This document shows positions 38,445 through 46,967 of a stretch of 64,000 nt of DNA, piece by piece; position 1 is the stretch's first letter; the number at the start of each line of letters is the position of its first letter. Location: NCBI RefSeq assembly GCF_024606225.1, contig NZ_JAGRPU010000006.1, positions 1 to 64,000 of the forward strand, written 5' to 3'. The notes below the pieces were generated by a model that was not told the origin of the DNA, did no database searches, and saw only the letters and a list, made by a program, of their open reading frames with translations. The stretch is from Endozoicomonas sp. ISHI1 (GTDB taxonomy: Bacteria; Pseudomonadota; Gammaproteobacteria; Pseudomonadales; Endozoicomonadaceae). A program made the position numbers and the translations under genes.

Positions 38445-39356
38445 ATGATGACCAAACAAGAGAAGCATAACGCACCGGGTGTTCAGTGGGTGACACTGGA
38501 TAACGGCTATCGGGTCTGGACTCAGCGGGTGGGTTCCGGGCCGCTAAAGTTACTGACACTGCATGGTGGGCCAGGATATTCCCATGAGTACCTGGAATGT
38601 CTGGAAGACTTTCTGGTTCCTCAGGGAGTGGAAGTTATCTTTTATGATCAACTGGGCTCGTGGTGCTCAGATCAGCCTGAAGGTGAGTCACTCTGGCAAT
38701 TAGAACGATTTATTGATGAGATCGAACAGGTTCGGACGGCATTGGTTCTGGAGGATTTTTACCTATTTGGTCACGGTTATGGTGGCCTGTGGGCCATTGA
38801 ATACGCACTTAAGTACCAGCGGCATTTGAAAGGACTGATACTCGGCAGCACCACCGGCAGCATTCATTCCTGCATGACCCAAATCAATCACCTTCGGGAG
38901 CAGTTGCCACCGGAAGTGGTTGATCGAATGAAGCAGTTTGAAGCAGCGAATGATCTGGACAATGAAGAGTACTCGTCTCTTTTGATGGAGCATCTCTATC
39001 GCAAATACATTTGCAGGTTGCCTAACTGGCCTGAAGCTCTGAGCAGGGCTTTTGATCACAGGAATCGCAATGTTTACAACACTATGCAGGGTCATAATGA
39101 GTTTGTTGTTACCGGCAATCTGCTGGGCTGGGATCGTTGGAATGAACTGGCTGAGATCCGTGTTGCAACACTGGTACTGGCTGGACGCTATGACACCATG
39201 GCGCCTTGTGATCAGGAGCAGATGGCTTCCATTCTGCCCCACAGCAGGCTGGTGGTTTGTGATAATGGCAGTCACTGCTCCATGTGGGACGATCCGGAAA
39301 ATTACCGGCAGGCGCTCGTGGATTTTTTGAAAGATGTAGAAAACGGCAGAATATAG
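38445..39356 (+). CDS. Proline iminopeptidase-like alpha/beta hydrolase lacking the nucleophile serine
   Basis: 303 residues of the S33 proline iminopeptidase type. It has the oxyanion-site motif HGGPG (40-44), the family DQLGS (68-72), and the acid and base D250 (GRYDTMAP) and H277 (NGSHCSMW). The nucleophile elbow, normally GHSWGG or GGSWGG, reads GHGYGG, with G111 in the Ser position. The codon is GGT in clean sequence. Either the protein is no longer a peptidase or it has a binding or scaffolding role. The frame is otherwise intact and full length. Confidence 0.85.
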   Translation: MMTKQEKHNAPGVQWVTLDNGYRVWTQRVGSGPLKLLTLHGGPGYSHEYLECLEDFLVPQGVEVIFYDQLGSWCSDQPEGESLWQLERFIDEIEQVRTALVLEDFYLFGHGYGGLWAIEYALKYQRHLKGLILGSTTGSIHSCMTQINHLREQLPPEVVDRMKQFEAANDLDNEEYSSLLMEHLYRKYICRLPNWPEALSRAFDHRNRNVYNTMQGHNEFVVTGNLLGWDRWNELAEIRVATLVLAGRYDTMAPCDQEQMASILPHSRLVVCDNGSHCSMWDDPENYRQALVDFLKDVENGRI

Positions 39357-39641
39357 CGATTGAACGAAACTCGTCGTAAATTTAATTATGGTGACCTGTT
39401 TGTCGATGGCACAACCCGGGATCAGCTTCTTTGTCCCGAGTCTGTTAATGCATTACCCTGACGTCTACCGGAAGAAAAAAAGGCACTGGTAGTCTGGAAA
39501 ATGCCCGGTAATTATTCCTGGTTCCCATGCTCTGCGTGGGGGTGCGTATCGGAATTAGAAAACTGATCTGGAAATAAAAGTGGATAAACTGTATCCGTCA
39601 TCTATTCTTTTGTTCTCAGGTATTGTTTGCAGGTGTCAACT

Positions 39642-40565
39642 ATGAGAATAACCGGAAACATCCCAACAAGGTTTGCTCTGATTTTCCTGCTTTTTTTGTC
39701 AGTGTGTTCTTATGCCGAATCTGAAGCAGTAGAGAAACCGATGGTACCAGAAGGGGATTACTCACTTTCCAATAAGTGGGATATGGGCAGGCGTCGACTG
39801 GAAGCCTTGCAGCAGGTTCTTGATTCTCAGTCACAGGCCAGTTTGAAACCTTACCTAAAGGAGGGCGGTCATTTCCTGGAGGTAGGTCCTGGTCTTGGTT
39901 CAATGAGTCGATTTCTTGCGGAATCTGCAGGGGAGAACGGAAAAGTCATCGCACTGGATATTGATGATCACTTTCTTGCTGAAGTGGCAGCAATTGCCCC
40001 TCAGATTGAAGTTATTCACGAAGATATCACTGCTTACGATCCCGGCGTCGACAGGTTCGACCTGGTTTTTATCCGACTCGTGGTCATGCATCTGACCAAG
40101 AACGACAATTATGCGCTCATCGCCAAACTGGCCCGATCATTGAAGCCGGGTGGTTATTTGGTCATTGAAGACTACGTTGATGGTGGAAATGTAAACAGGT
40201 TCCGCGAGTTTGGCAAAATTGATGCGAAGCTTCCTGATTATGTGGTGGATGCATATCACAGAATGTCAAAACATATTGACTTTGATCAGGGATATCTGCT
40301 TGCAGATATGATGTCAAAGGCTGGTCTGGTTAATGTAGATGCAGAGATATCCTATAAACGTGTTCAGGGTGGTGATAATGCTCATGGGCGTTTGATGTAC
40401 CTTACTTTCAGCCAGCTCGAACCGTACTTAAAGGTAATACCGGAGCATGACACATTATTTCCTTTAATTCAGGCTGCCTGGATGAGCCCGGATGCCCATT
40501 GGTATGACCATGCAAGGCTTGTTTCCGTTGGTCAGAAAGCCCCTGAGATACCAGGACAACCGTGA
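39642..40565 (+). CDS. Class I SAM methyltransferase with N-terminal signal-like segment
   Basis: 307 residues from the ATG at 39642. Residues 1-25 (MRITGNIPTRFALIFLLFLS, then VCSYA) look like a Sec signal peptide ending in an SYA cleavage site. The rest is a Methyltransf_11/25-type fold with motif I FLEVGPGLGSMSRFL, the acidic end of strand 2 IALDID, and LARSLKPGGYLVIEDYV. SAM is cytosolic, so an exported methyltransferase is odd; the segment may instead act as a membrane anchor. It is 13 bp upstream of the permease gene and probably shares its transcript. Confidence 0.75.
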   Translation: MRITGNIPTRFALIFLLFLSVCSYAESEAVEKPMVPEGDYSLSNKWDMGRRRLEALQQVLDSQSQASLKPYLKEGGHFLEVGPGLGSMSRFLAESAGENGKVIALDIDDHFLAEVAAIAPQIEVIHEDITAYDPGVDRFDLVFIRLVVMHLTKNDNYALIAKLARSLKPGGYLVIEDYVDGGNVNRFREFGKIDAKLPDYVVDAYHRMSKHIDFDQGYLLADMMSKAGLVNVDAEISYKRVQGGDNAHGRLMYLTFSQLEPYLKVIPEHDTLFPLIQAAWMSPDAHWYDHARLVSVGQKAPEIPGQP

Positions 40566-40578
40566 GTTACGGTGACAT

Positions 40579-41928
40579 GTGACTGACGGTCATCACAAAG
40601 TGGGTTTTACCAGTGCAGTGCTGCTGATTATCGGTAATGTCATTGGAGCTGGTACGTTTGCCGTATCAGGTCTGATGTTAAGTCGGGTGGGTCACCCTGT
40701 TCTGGTATTGTTTATCTGGTTAATTGCCGGCGTGGTTATGCTTTGCGGTGCGGTCTGTTATGGAGCCTTGGCAAGGCAGATGCCGGAATCCGGAGGTGAG
40801 TACCTTTTTATCTCCAGAATATTTCATCCAATGCTGGGTTGTCTGGCAGGATGGGTGTCGCTGCTGGTAGGGTTCTCCGCTCCAATCGCCGTGTGTGCTT
40901 TTGCACTTGGGGAGTATACACGGCACTGGTTCATTTTTTCAGGGTTGGCTGACTCCAGAGCAATTGGTACTGTCTTTGTTGTTCTTTTTGCTATCATGCA
41001 TTGCTTTGGTAGATATCAGGGGCTCATGATTCAAAATCTGATAATATCGTTCAAGTTGGTGCTGATTGGTGCTTTCATTTATCTAATTTCCGACCAGATA
41101 GCCATGAAGCAACTAAACGTCAGCTCCTTGTCGTCCCCTGCCGATTGGAATATCGACGGTCTCTCAACATGTTTCATCTGGGCTTTCTTTGCCTATTCAG
41201 GCTGGAACTCTGTAATTTACGTTGCCAGCGAGATAAAAGCATCTCAACAAAACTTGATGAAAGTGACGATGACGGGGTCCTGTCTGGTTTTACTCATTTA
41301 TCTGGTATTAAATTATGCCATTCTCGGACAAGAGCATGTTTACGATATTCTGGGGCAAGTAGATTATCTGCTGTTGATTGCTGAACACTCTTCCAGCCCC
41401 TGGGCAGTGGTGATTGCTGCGATCATTGTTAACCTTGCTTTGCTCAGTTCACTTTCCGCGTTAATCATGATGGGTCCTCGTGTCTATGCCAAGATGGCTG
41501 ATGATGGTTATCTGCCGGAATTTCTTCAAACTAAAAGTGGTAACTACCACAATGCCATAATATTTCAGGGAATAGTTGTCCTGTTGATTCTCTGGTATGG
41601 CTCTTTTGAGTTTATGCTTACCAGTATTGGCTATCTACTAGGCATTTGTTGTGTAATGACCGTAATTGGCCTGGTTAGGTTGAAACTGAAGGATGAGAAT
41701 ATTAACGTTCTGTTCTGGCCCTATGCCCCAGCGATTTTTATTGCCTCTGTCACTTTCTGTGTCATTTACCACGTATACATGCATCCTATACACAGTCTCA
41801 CTGGATTGGTAATGGTTTTGCCTGGCTTTTTGTTCTGGTTTCTTGGAAAAAATACTAAAGCAAATGTGGTTAAAGAAAAAGTGACCAGCTCTGGCACACT
41901 GACAAACACACCACGGCGTAACCGCTGA
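40579..41928 (+). CDS. APC-superfamily amino acid permease
   Basis: 449 residues with about twelve hydrophobic helices. The first helix carries the substrate and sodium-site signature IGNVIGAGTFAVSG, and the second MPESGGEYLFISRIFHP, both standard in the APC family. It starts at GTG. Substrate specificity cannot be read from the sequence. The last 25 residues form a hydrophilic cytoplasmic tail. Confidence 0.88.
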   Translation: MTDGHHKVGFTSAVLLIIGNVIGAGTFAVSGLMLSRVGHPVLVLFIWLIAGVVMLCGAVCYGALARQMPESGGEYLFISRIFHPMLGCLAGWVSLLVGFSAPIAVCAFALGEYTRHWFIFSGLADSRAIGTVFVVLFAIMHCFGRYQGLMIQNLIISFKLVLIGAFIYLISDQIAMKQLNVSSLSSPADWNIDGLSTCFIWAFFAYSGWNSVIYVASEIKASQQNLMKVTMTGSCLVLLIYLVLNYAILGQEHVYDILGQVDYLLLIAEHSSSPWAVVIAAIIVNLALLSSLSALIMMGPRVYAKMADDGYLPEFLQTKSGNYHNAIIFQGIVVLLILWYGSFEFMLTSIGYLLGICCVMTVIGLVRLKLKDENINVLFWPYAPAIFIASVTFCVIYHVYMHPIHSLTGLVMVLPGFLFWFLGKNTKANVVKEKVTSSGTLTNTPRRNR

Positions 41929-41978
41929 CCAGGAGCCTTGCTGTGATATTTTCGGGATACTTAACAACCGATTAAAAG

Positions 41979-42347
41979 TTGGATTTAACGAATGTATTTT
42001 CAAAGCAGCTATCAAACTCAGGAACTGGAAACTTGTTGGAACTCTGTGCTGTTGATGATCTTGAAAACCCCGGAAGTAAAGGTTTTGAAACCGAAAAAGG
42101 CTCCATTTTCGCAGTCCGTCGAGATGAAGAAGTCTTTGTCTACGAAAACAGTTGCCCACACTTGGGTATTAACTTGGAGTGGCAGGAAGACCGCTTTCTG
42201 GACAGCGAACAACGTCTGATCCAGTGCTCTACTCATGGGGCTCTGTTTCTTATTGAGTCTGGAGAGTGTTTAGCTGGCCCATGCCTCGGTGACAGACTGA
42301 CAGTGCTCCCTTCCAAAGTAGAGAAAGGTATTGTTTATCTGTTGTGA
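41979..42347 (+). CDS. Rieske-type [2Fe-2S] ferredoxin-like protein
   Basis: 122 residues with the Rieske cluster ligands C59 and H61 (CPHLGINLEW) and C83 and H86 (CSTHGALF). It is a stand-alone small Rieske protein of the kind that donates electrons to oxygenases or acts in redox maintenance. The longest frame starts at TTG (41979); the first conserved residues are near position 20, so a slightly later start is possible. Confidence 0.85.
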   Translation: MDLTNVFSKQLSNSGTGNLLELCAVDDLENPGSKGFETEKGSIFAVRRDEEVFVYENSCPHLGINLEWQEDRFLDSEQRLIQCSTHGALFLIESGECLAGPCLGDRLTVLPSKVEKGIVYLL

Positions 42348-42359
42348 CTGTTTTCCGGT

Positions 42360-42380
42360 CATTTTTCCCATGGAAAAATG
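42360..42380. terminator. Hairpin between convergent Rieske and hslR genes
   Basis: A perfect 9-bp inverted repeat (CATTTTTCC/GGAAAAATG) with a 3-base loop lies in the 41-bp gap between the two convergent genes. It is AT-rich, so it is at best a weak bidirectional terminator. Confidence 0.4.
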
Positions 42381-42388
42381 AACGGGCA

Positions 42389-42811
42389 TTAATCTGCCAG
42401 ACTGGATTTTTGCCTGAGAATGTCCCTTCTCTGTTTTTTATCCGGACGACGATCCGGCCTCGGAGCTACAGCACCGCGCATGGCCTTGCGTTGTTCCGCT
42501 GCCACCTCACGAGACTGTATGCTGGCTGCAGTCTCTTCGTAAAGTTGTTGTGCCAGCTCCGCTTTCTGGCGTTTGTCAGAGAGTTCCCGAACAATTACCA
42601 CCCTTTCATCCCAGCCTGTACGCAGTTTCAGCTCGTCGCCTACTTTGGGCTCTTTGCCGGGTTTGCAGCGCTGGCCATTCAGATGTACCTTGCCACCTTC
42701 AATGGCTTCTTTGGCGATATTACGGGTTTTGTAAAAGCGGGCGGCCCAGAGCCACTTGTCCAGACGCACTTTGTCTTGCTGTTTATCGTGAGTACTACTT
42801 TGCTTGGCCAT
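42389..42811 (-). CDS. hslR: Heat-shock protein 15, S4-domain ribosome rescue factor
   Basis: 140 residues. The S4 RNA-binding motif occupies residues 15-60 (VRLDKWLWAARFYKTRNIAK, then GKVHLNGQRCKPG), followed by the basic tail typical of Hsp15. In E. coli it binds free 50S subunits carrying stalled nascent chains. It lies 54 bp downstream of yrfG, the same gene order as in E. coli. Confidence 0.93.
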   Translation of the reverse strand: MAKQSSTHDKQQDKVRLDKWLWAARFYKTRNIAKEAIEGGKVHLNGQRCKPGKEPKVGDELKLRTGWDERVVIVRELSDKRQKAELAQQLYEETAASIQSREVAAEQRKAMRGAVAPRPDRRPDKKQRRDILRQKSSLAD

Positions 42812-42865
42812 TTATTACTCTCAAAAGTCATTGAACTGTTTTTCAGGGCCAGTTTTCAAGGCTCA

Positions 42866-43519
42866 TCAAATATGAATAAGCTCACGAAAATCTTCAACAG
42901 CCTGATATTGACCCGTATCCTTGGCGCCCTGTTTGCTGTCCGGATATCGAATAGCCAATAAATGGGCGATGCCGTAGGTTTTGGCAGAGTCCAGAACCGG
43001 AATACTGTCATCAATAAACAGAGCCCGCTCCTTATCCGTGCCAATGTCGGCTTCAAGATTGTGCCAGAATGCCTGGGTTTCCTTAGGGTAACCGTAATCA
43101 TGGGAACTGATCAGTCTGTCAAAATAGTGTGCCATGGAGAGTCTTTCCAGTTTCAGTGACAAGCTGTCCCTATGAGCATTGGTGATCATGATCACTTTCT
43201 TGCCCCGATCGCGAATATTTTGCAGAAAATGGTCGGCATCGGGTCTGAACCTGATCAAATGAGCCATCTCGTTTTTTAGGGCGACGATATTGAGGTCCAG
43301 CTCTTTGGCCCAGTAATCGAGACAGTACCACTCCAACTTGCCGTACGTTTGAGCTACCCTTGGATGCAGCTCTTCTTTCGACTGCTCCAGAGTAATATTG
43401 TGTTTCTCGGCATACTTCTGAGGCACGTACTCCATCCAGAAGTAGTTATCGAAGTGGAGATCCAGCAGGGTACCATCCATATCGAGGAGAACGGTATCTA
43501 TGGCATTCCAGTTAATCAT
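42866..43519 (-). CDS. yrfG: GMP/IMP 5'-nucleotidase, HAD family
   Basis: 217 residues with the HAD motifs LLDMDGTLLDL (I), MITNAH (II), a lysine in GYPKETQAF (III) and FIDDSIPVLDSA (IV). The opening INWNAIDTVLLDMDGTLLD and the conservation of the yrfG-hslR order support the specific assignment. It dephosphorylates purine mononucleotides in the cytoplasm. Confidence 0.92.
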   Translation of the reverse strand: MINWNAIDTVLLDMDGTLLDLHFDNYFWMEYVPQKYAEKHNITLEQSKEELHPRVAQTYGKLEWYCLDYWAKELDLNIVALKNEMAHLIRFRPDADHFLQNIRDRGKKVIMITNAHRDSLSLKLERLSMAHYFDRLISSHDYGYPKETQAFWHNLEADIGTDKERALFIDDSIPVLDSAKTYGIAHLLAIRYPDSKQGAKDTGQYQAVEDFRELIHI

Positions 43520-43681
43520 AATGACCTCGACTTTATTCTGTTGCCATGATGACTCATCCGAACCCTGAACGGCAATCTTTCTGAATTATTGGCGCAAGGC
43601 TGAGTCAATTAAATGTACATCGACGTATGTAAGCAACGAATTCGGTGCTTATAATAACTGCAGAACAAGGGGTAGGGAATC

Positions 43682-44254
43682 ATGTCAGAAAAACCGGTTA
43701 TCAAAGCGTGTCGTGAAATTGCACGCACTCGTCTGTTCAGAATAGAAGAGCTGGATCTCATATTTTCCAACGGTGTTGAAAGAACCTATGAACGATTAGG
43801 TTCTTTTGGAACGGGGCATCAAGCAGTGATGGTAGTGCCGCTGCTGGATAATAATCGTTTTCTGATGATCCGCGAGTATGCCGGTGGTACCGAAGACTAT
43901 CAGCTGACTCTGCCAAAGGGGCTGGTTGAGCCTGAAGAAAGTCTGGAAGAAGGGGGTAACCGTGAGTTAAAGGAAGAAGTGGGTTACGGTGCTCGTCATT
44001 GGAAGTACCTCAGTGCATTCACCCAGTCACCCAACTATATGAAAAGCAGAATACACTCAATGGTGGCCTGGGATCTTTATGAAGAAAGGCTGGAAGGCGA
44101 TGAGCCAGAGCCTCTGGAAGTGGTCGAGTGGTCCTTTGACCGCTTACTGGAATTGAACGACAGGCCGGACTTTTCCGAAGCAAGGGCTCTGGCTACCCTG
44201 TTTTTGGTCAAAGAGAAAATTCAGGCCGGATGGCTGGAGACCCCCAATGTTTGA
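43682..44254 (+). CDS. nudE: ADP compounds hydrolase NudE (Nudix)
   Basis: 190 residues with an intact Nudix box (GLVEPEESLEEGG, then RELKEEVG). The NudE-type start (KACREIARTRLFRIEELDL) and its place beside cysQ and near yrfG, a common gammaproteobacterial arrangement, point to NudE. It cleaves ADP-ribose, Ap3A and NADH. Its last 8 bp overlap the start of cysQ. Confidence 0.93.
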   Translation: MSEKPVIKACREIARTRLFRIEELDLIFSNGVERTYERLGSFGTGHQAVMVVPLLDNNRFLMIREYAGGTEDYQLTLPKGLVEPEESLEEGGNRELKEEVGYGARHWKYLSAFTQSPNYMKSRIHSMVAWDLYEERLEGDEPEPLEVVEWSFDRLLELNDRPDFSEARALATLFLVKEKIQAGWLETPNV

Positions 44255-45095
44255 CGAGAAGCTGATTGAGCCCCTGAAGCACATTGCCCGACAGGCTGGA
44301 GAGGCCATCCTGACCCTTTATCATCAGCAAGACCTGAGCATTCAGCACAAGTCTGACAAAACGCCCGTTACTGTGGCAGATCTTAAAGCCAACGAAGTCA
44401 TTGAGCAGGGCCTGAAGGCTCTGGATGTCCAGTACCCTATTTTATCAGAAGAGTCAGAACATACCCCTTTTACTGAACGCTGCCAGTGGGAACGTTATTG
44501 GCTGGTGGACCCTCTGGATGGCACTCAGGAGTTTATCAATGGCAATGGCCAGTTCACCGTGAATATCGCGCTGATGGAAAAATCAGAAGATGGTCGAAGC
44601 TACCCGATATTGGGTGTGGTTCATGTTCCTGATGAGCATACAACCTATTGGGGGGGCAGCGGTCTGGGTGCTTTCAAACAAATTGAAGATCAGCCCGTTG
44701 ACAGTATTACGCCAAGAATATTTCAGCCAGAAAGGGAAACAGTGGTACTGGGCAGTCGAAGCTATGGGACCGAAAGAGCGAGGGTATTTGTTGAAAAGCT
44801 TAAGGCGCTCTACCCTGATCTGGAGGTAAGGCCTGTTGGCAGTGCCCTCAAGAGTTGTCATGTTGCGGAAGGGCTGGCGGATATCTACCCAAGGCTGGGG
44901 CCCACATCTGAGTGGGATACCGGAGCGGCACAGGCCGTACTGGAAGGTGCCGGAGCTTTACTGCTGGATCCTCACGGCAAGCGGTTTTCCTACAACTTCA
45001 AGGAAAGTCTGCTGAATTCTGATTTTCTGGTAGTGGGTGACCGTACACAGAACTGGTCGCAGATCTGGAATCAGCGTGTATTGATTAGCCTCTAG
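44247..45095 (+). CDS. cysQ: 3'(2'),5'-bisphosphate nucleotidase CysQ
   Basis: 282 residues of the inositol monophosphatase fold. The metal-binding motif DPLDGTQEFINGNGQFTVNI and the second motif WDTGAAQAVLEGAG are intact, and SEESEHTPF supplies the upstream glutamate. The enzyme degrades PAP produced by sulfate assimilation and tRNA or CoA metabolism. It is translationally coupled to nudE, and its stop codon lies in the left arm of the palindromic repeat at 45092-45152. Confidence 0.94.
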   Translation: MFDEKLIEPLKHIARQAGEAILTLYHQQDLSIQHKSDKTPVTVADLKANEVIEQGLKALDVQYPILSEESEHTPFTERCQWERYWLVDPLDGTQEFINGNGQFTVNIALMEKSEDGRSYPILGVVHVPDEHTTYWGGSGLGAFKQIEDQPVDSITPRIFQPERETVVLGSRSYGTERARVFVEKLKALYPDLEVRPVGSALKSCHVAEGLADIYPRLGPTSEWDTGAAQAVLEGAGALLLDPHGKRFSYNFKESLLNSDFLVVGDRTQNWSQIWNQRVLISL

Positions 45096-45152
45096 GAGCC
45101 TGACCGAGAATAGCGCCGCAGTAGGGCAGTCTATTCTCGGTCAGGCTCCTAG
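45092..45152. terminator. Perfect 22-bp palindrome, dispersed repeat and probable terminator
   Basis: The arms (45092-45113 and 45131-45152) are exact reverse complements around a 17-base loop. The left arm contains the cysQ stop codon. A half copy is at 872-906. There is no T-tract, so it may act as an mRNA-stabilising or Rho-modulating hairpin rather than a classical intrinsic terminator. Confidence 0.7.
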
Positions 45153-45243
45153 GAACGTCATTCAGAGCGGTATTATCAGGAGGAATGAGCGATTGGGCAG
45201 CTTGGATAATACAATGGAAACCCCGTCTGAAAGCCTCTGTATT

Positions 45244-45410
45244 GTATTAAATATAAATTAATCTAATACACAAGTTGCTTTGTGTATCAAGCTCAATACG
45301 CTATCGTTATTGTGTATTAAATATTACAATTCTTAATACGAAAAATTTGTGTTGGATACGACAGACACAAAAGTATTTATGTATTAAATATTATGTCCTT
45401 TAATACACAA
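45244..45410. promoter_or_regulatory. Fic gene upstream region with repeated TTGTGTATTAA sites
   Basis: TTGTGTATTA or its complement occurs at 45264-45273, 45310-45319 and 45401-45410, with shorter TGTATTAAATAT copies near 45243 and 45380. Spacing and orientation suggest operator sites. The Fic protein has a C-terminal winged-helix region, so autoregulation is likely but unproven. The last site lies inside the longest frame, which favours translation from the ATG at 45420. Confidence 0.5.
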
Positions 45411-46529
45411 GGTTTTGGCATGACCCCATATATCCCTGATACGCTTCCCCTTCAAGATCTTGAGTTTAGCCGTCTGATCACATTGGTCGGTGAAGCTAAT
45501 GCAGCCCTGGCTGAATACAGTGGTCTACTACAGGGAATCATTAATCCCGCGGTCATGCTGTCGCCCCTGATGAATCAGGAAGCGGTGTTATCATCCAGAA
45601 TTGAAGGGACCCAGGCTACGGTTGAAGAGGTGCTTGAGCATGAAGCAGGTGCTCAATTTGACGAGAGAAAAAATACAGATATTCAGGAAATACTGAACTA
45701 CCGAAAAGCGCTTATGCTGGCCCAGGAGTACCTGGCTGAAGGGCGAACGATCTCTTTGAGTCTCTTGTTGCAGTTACATCAGCTACTTCTTGACAGTGTT
45801 AGAGGTCAAGGAAAAACACCGGGTGCTTTTCGAAAGGATCAGAACTGGATTGGGCGAGCGGGCTGTACGCTTGAGACCGCAACCTTTGTTCCCCCGGACC
45901 CTATACAGCTAATGGATCATCTGGAAGCCTGGCATCATTATCTGGGCGAGAGTGATTTTGATGTACTGGCTCAGACCGCCATCGTTCATGCCCAATTTGA
46001 GCTGATTCATCCATTCAAGGATGGTAATGGCCGTATTGGTCGTTTGATTATACCGCTGTTTTTGTACAGTAAGCAGAGACTCTCCAGCCCTATGTTTTAT
46101 CTCTCAGGTTATCTGGAAGCACACCGGGATGAATATTACGAGCGGCTAAAGAAGATTTCCCGGGAAGGCGACTGGACAGGCTGGATCGAATTTTTTCTGA
46201 AAGCCATACTTGTTCAGGCCAGAGATAATGTTCAGAAAGTAAAAGCGATCATGTCGTTATATGAAAAGACTAAAGTCAGGGTTCAACAAACGACAGGCTC
46301 AAAGTTCACGATGCAACTGGTGGATACACTTTTTGACAGACCCATTTTTCAAGTGAGCGACTTCGTCAAACGGTCCGGTATCAGTAAGCCTACCCTGCAT
46401 GGTCTTCTGCGTCAGCTGCATGTGCCGGACGGCCCCATAGTAACGCTAAGGGAAGGATCTGGCCGTCGCCCTGCTATTTATGCATTTCCAGAACTGCTTC
46501 GTATCTGTGAAGGCTTGTCTGGGCACTAA
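45393..46529 (+). CDS. Fic-family AMP-transferase, class II, with winged-helix domain
   Basis: 378 residues. The Fic motif HPFKDGNGRIGR (206-217) is fully intact, so transfer of AMP or a related group to a protein hydroxyl is expected. An inhibitory helix motif SSRIEG (67-72) precedes the core, which defines a class II self-inhibited enzyme. Residues about 310-378 form a winged-helix DNA-binding region (ISKPTLHGLLRQLHV). ATG 45393 gives the longest frame; ATG 45420 has a better-placed AAGG and avoids the operator. It faces a second Fic gene across the relic CRISPR. Confidence 0.92.
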   Translation: MSFNTQGFGMTPYIPDTLPLQDLEFSRLITLVGEANAALAEYSGLLQGIINPAVMLSPLMNQEAVLSSRIEGTQATVEEVLEHEAGAQFDERKNTDIQEILNYRKALMLAQEYLAEGRTISLSLLLQLHQLLLDSVRGQGKTPGAFRKDQNWIGRAGCTLETATFVPPDPIQLMDHLEAWHHYLGESDFDVLAQTAIVHAQFELIHPFKDGNGRIGRLIIPLFLYSKQRLSSPMFYLSGYLEAHRDEYYERLKKISREGDWTGWIEFFLKAILVQARDNVQKVKAIMSLYEKTKVRVQQTTGSKFTMQLVDTLFDRPIFQVSDFVKRSGISKPTLHGLLRQLHVPDGPIVTLREGSGRRPAIYAFPELLRICEGLSGH

Positions 46530-46547
46530 CGTCAGTTTTTGAGGCTC

Positions 46548-46634
46548 GTTCTCTGCCCACGGGCAGCTTATAAATATAAACGGGTATGGTTTAAACTGCC
46601 TGCTGAGTTCACTGCCGCACAGGCAGCTTAGAAA
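46548..46634 (+). CRISPR. Relic type I-F CRISPR mini-array (two repeats, one 32-nt spacer)
   Basis: Repeat 2 (46607-46634, 28 nt) has the typical type I-F form: GTTCACTGCCG, the dyad CTGCC/GGCAG, and a 3' CTTAGAAA. Repeat 1 (46548-46574, 27 nt) is a degenerate version with one deletion and three substitutions. The spacer between them (46575-46606) is exactly 32 nt, the I-F norm. Another 32 nt downstream, at 46667, GTTTAGTGC could be a further decayed repeat. There are no cas genes in the window. Confidence 0.75.
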
Positions 46635-46967
46635 TCTGATGAATGAAGATAGGGAAGGCATAGCTAGTTTAGTGCGTTGAAAATTATGGTGCATAAACCT
46701 AACTCCAGCTGTTCTGGTCGCAACAGAACCGTATAGCTGCCTTTTCATGAAAGTTGCTCCGAAAATAGAGCTTAAGTCTTCTGAAGAAAGGCGTCTCAGA
46801 AAGCTGGCTTCTGCAAATACTGGCAGTCTACGCGTCGCCCGTCGTTCGAAAATTATTGGCTAGTGAGCAAAGACATACACATGCGGAGTGGCTAAAATTT
46901 CTGAAACTGATTGATAGGCTCCTAAGGACAAAGCTCTTCATCTGATCTGCGACAACTATTTTATGAG

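Noticed and set aside
46667..46694. A third CRISPR repeat
   Set aside because: Its position fits the 60-bp period, but only the first nine bases resemble the repeat. It is mentioned as tentative and excluded from the annotated array.
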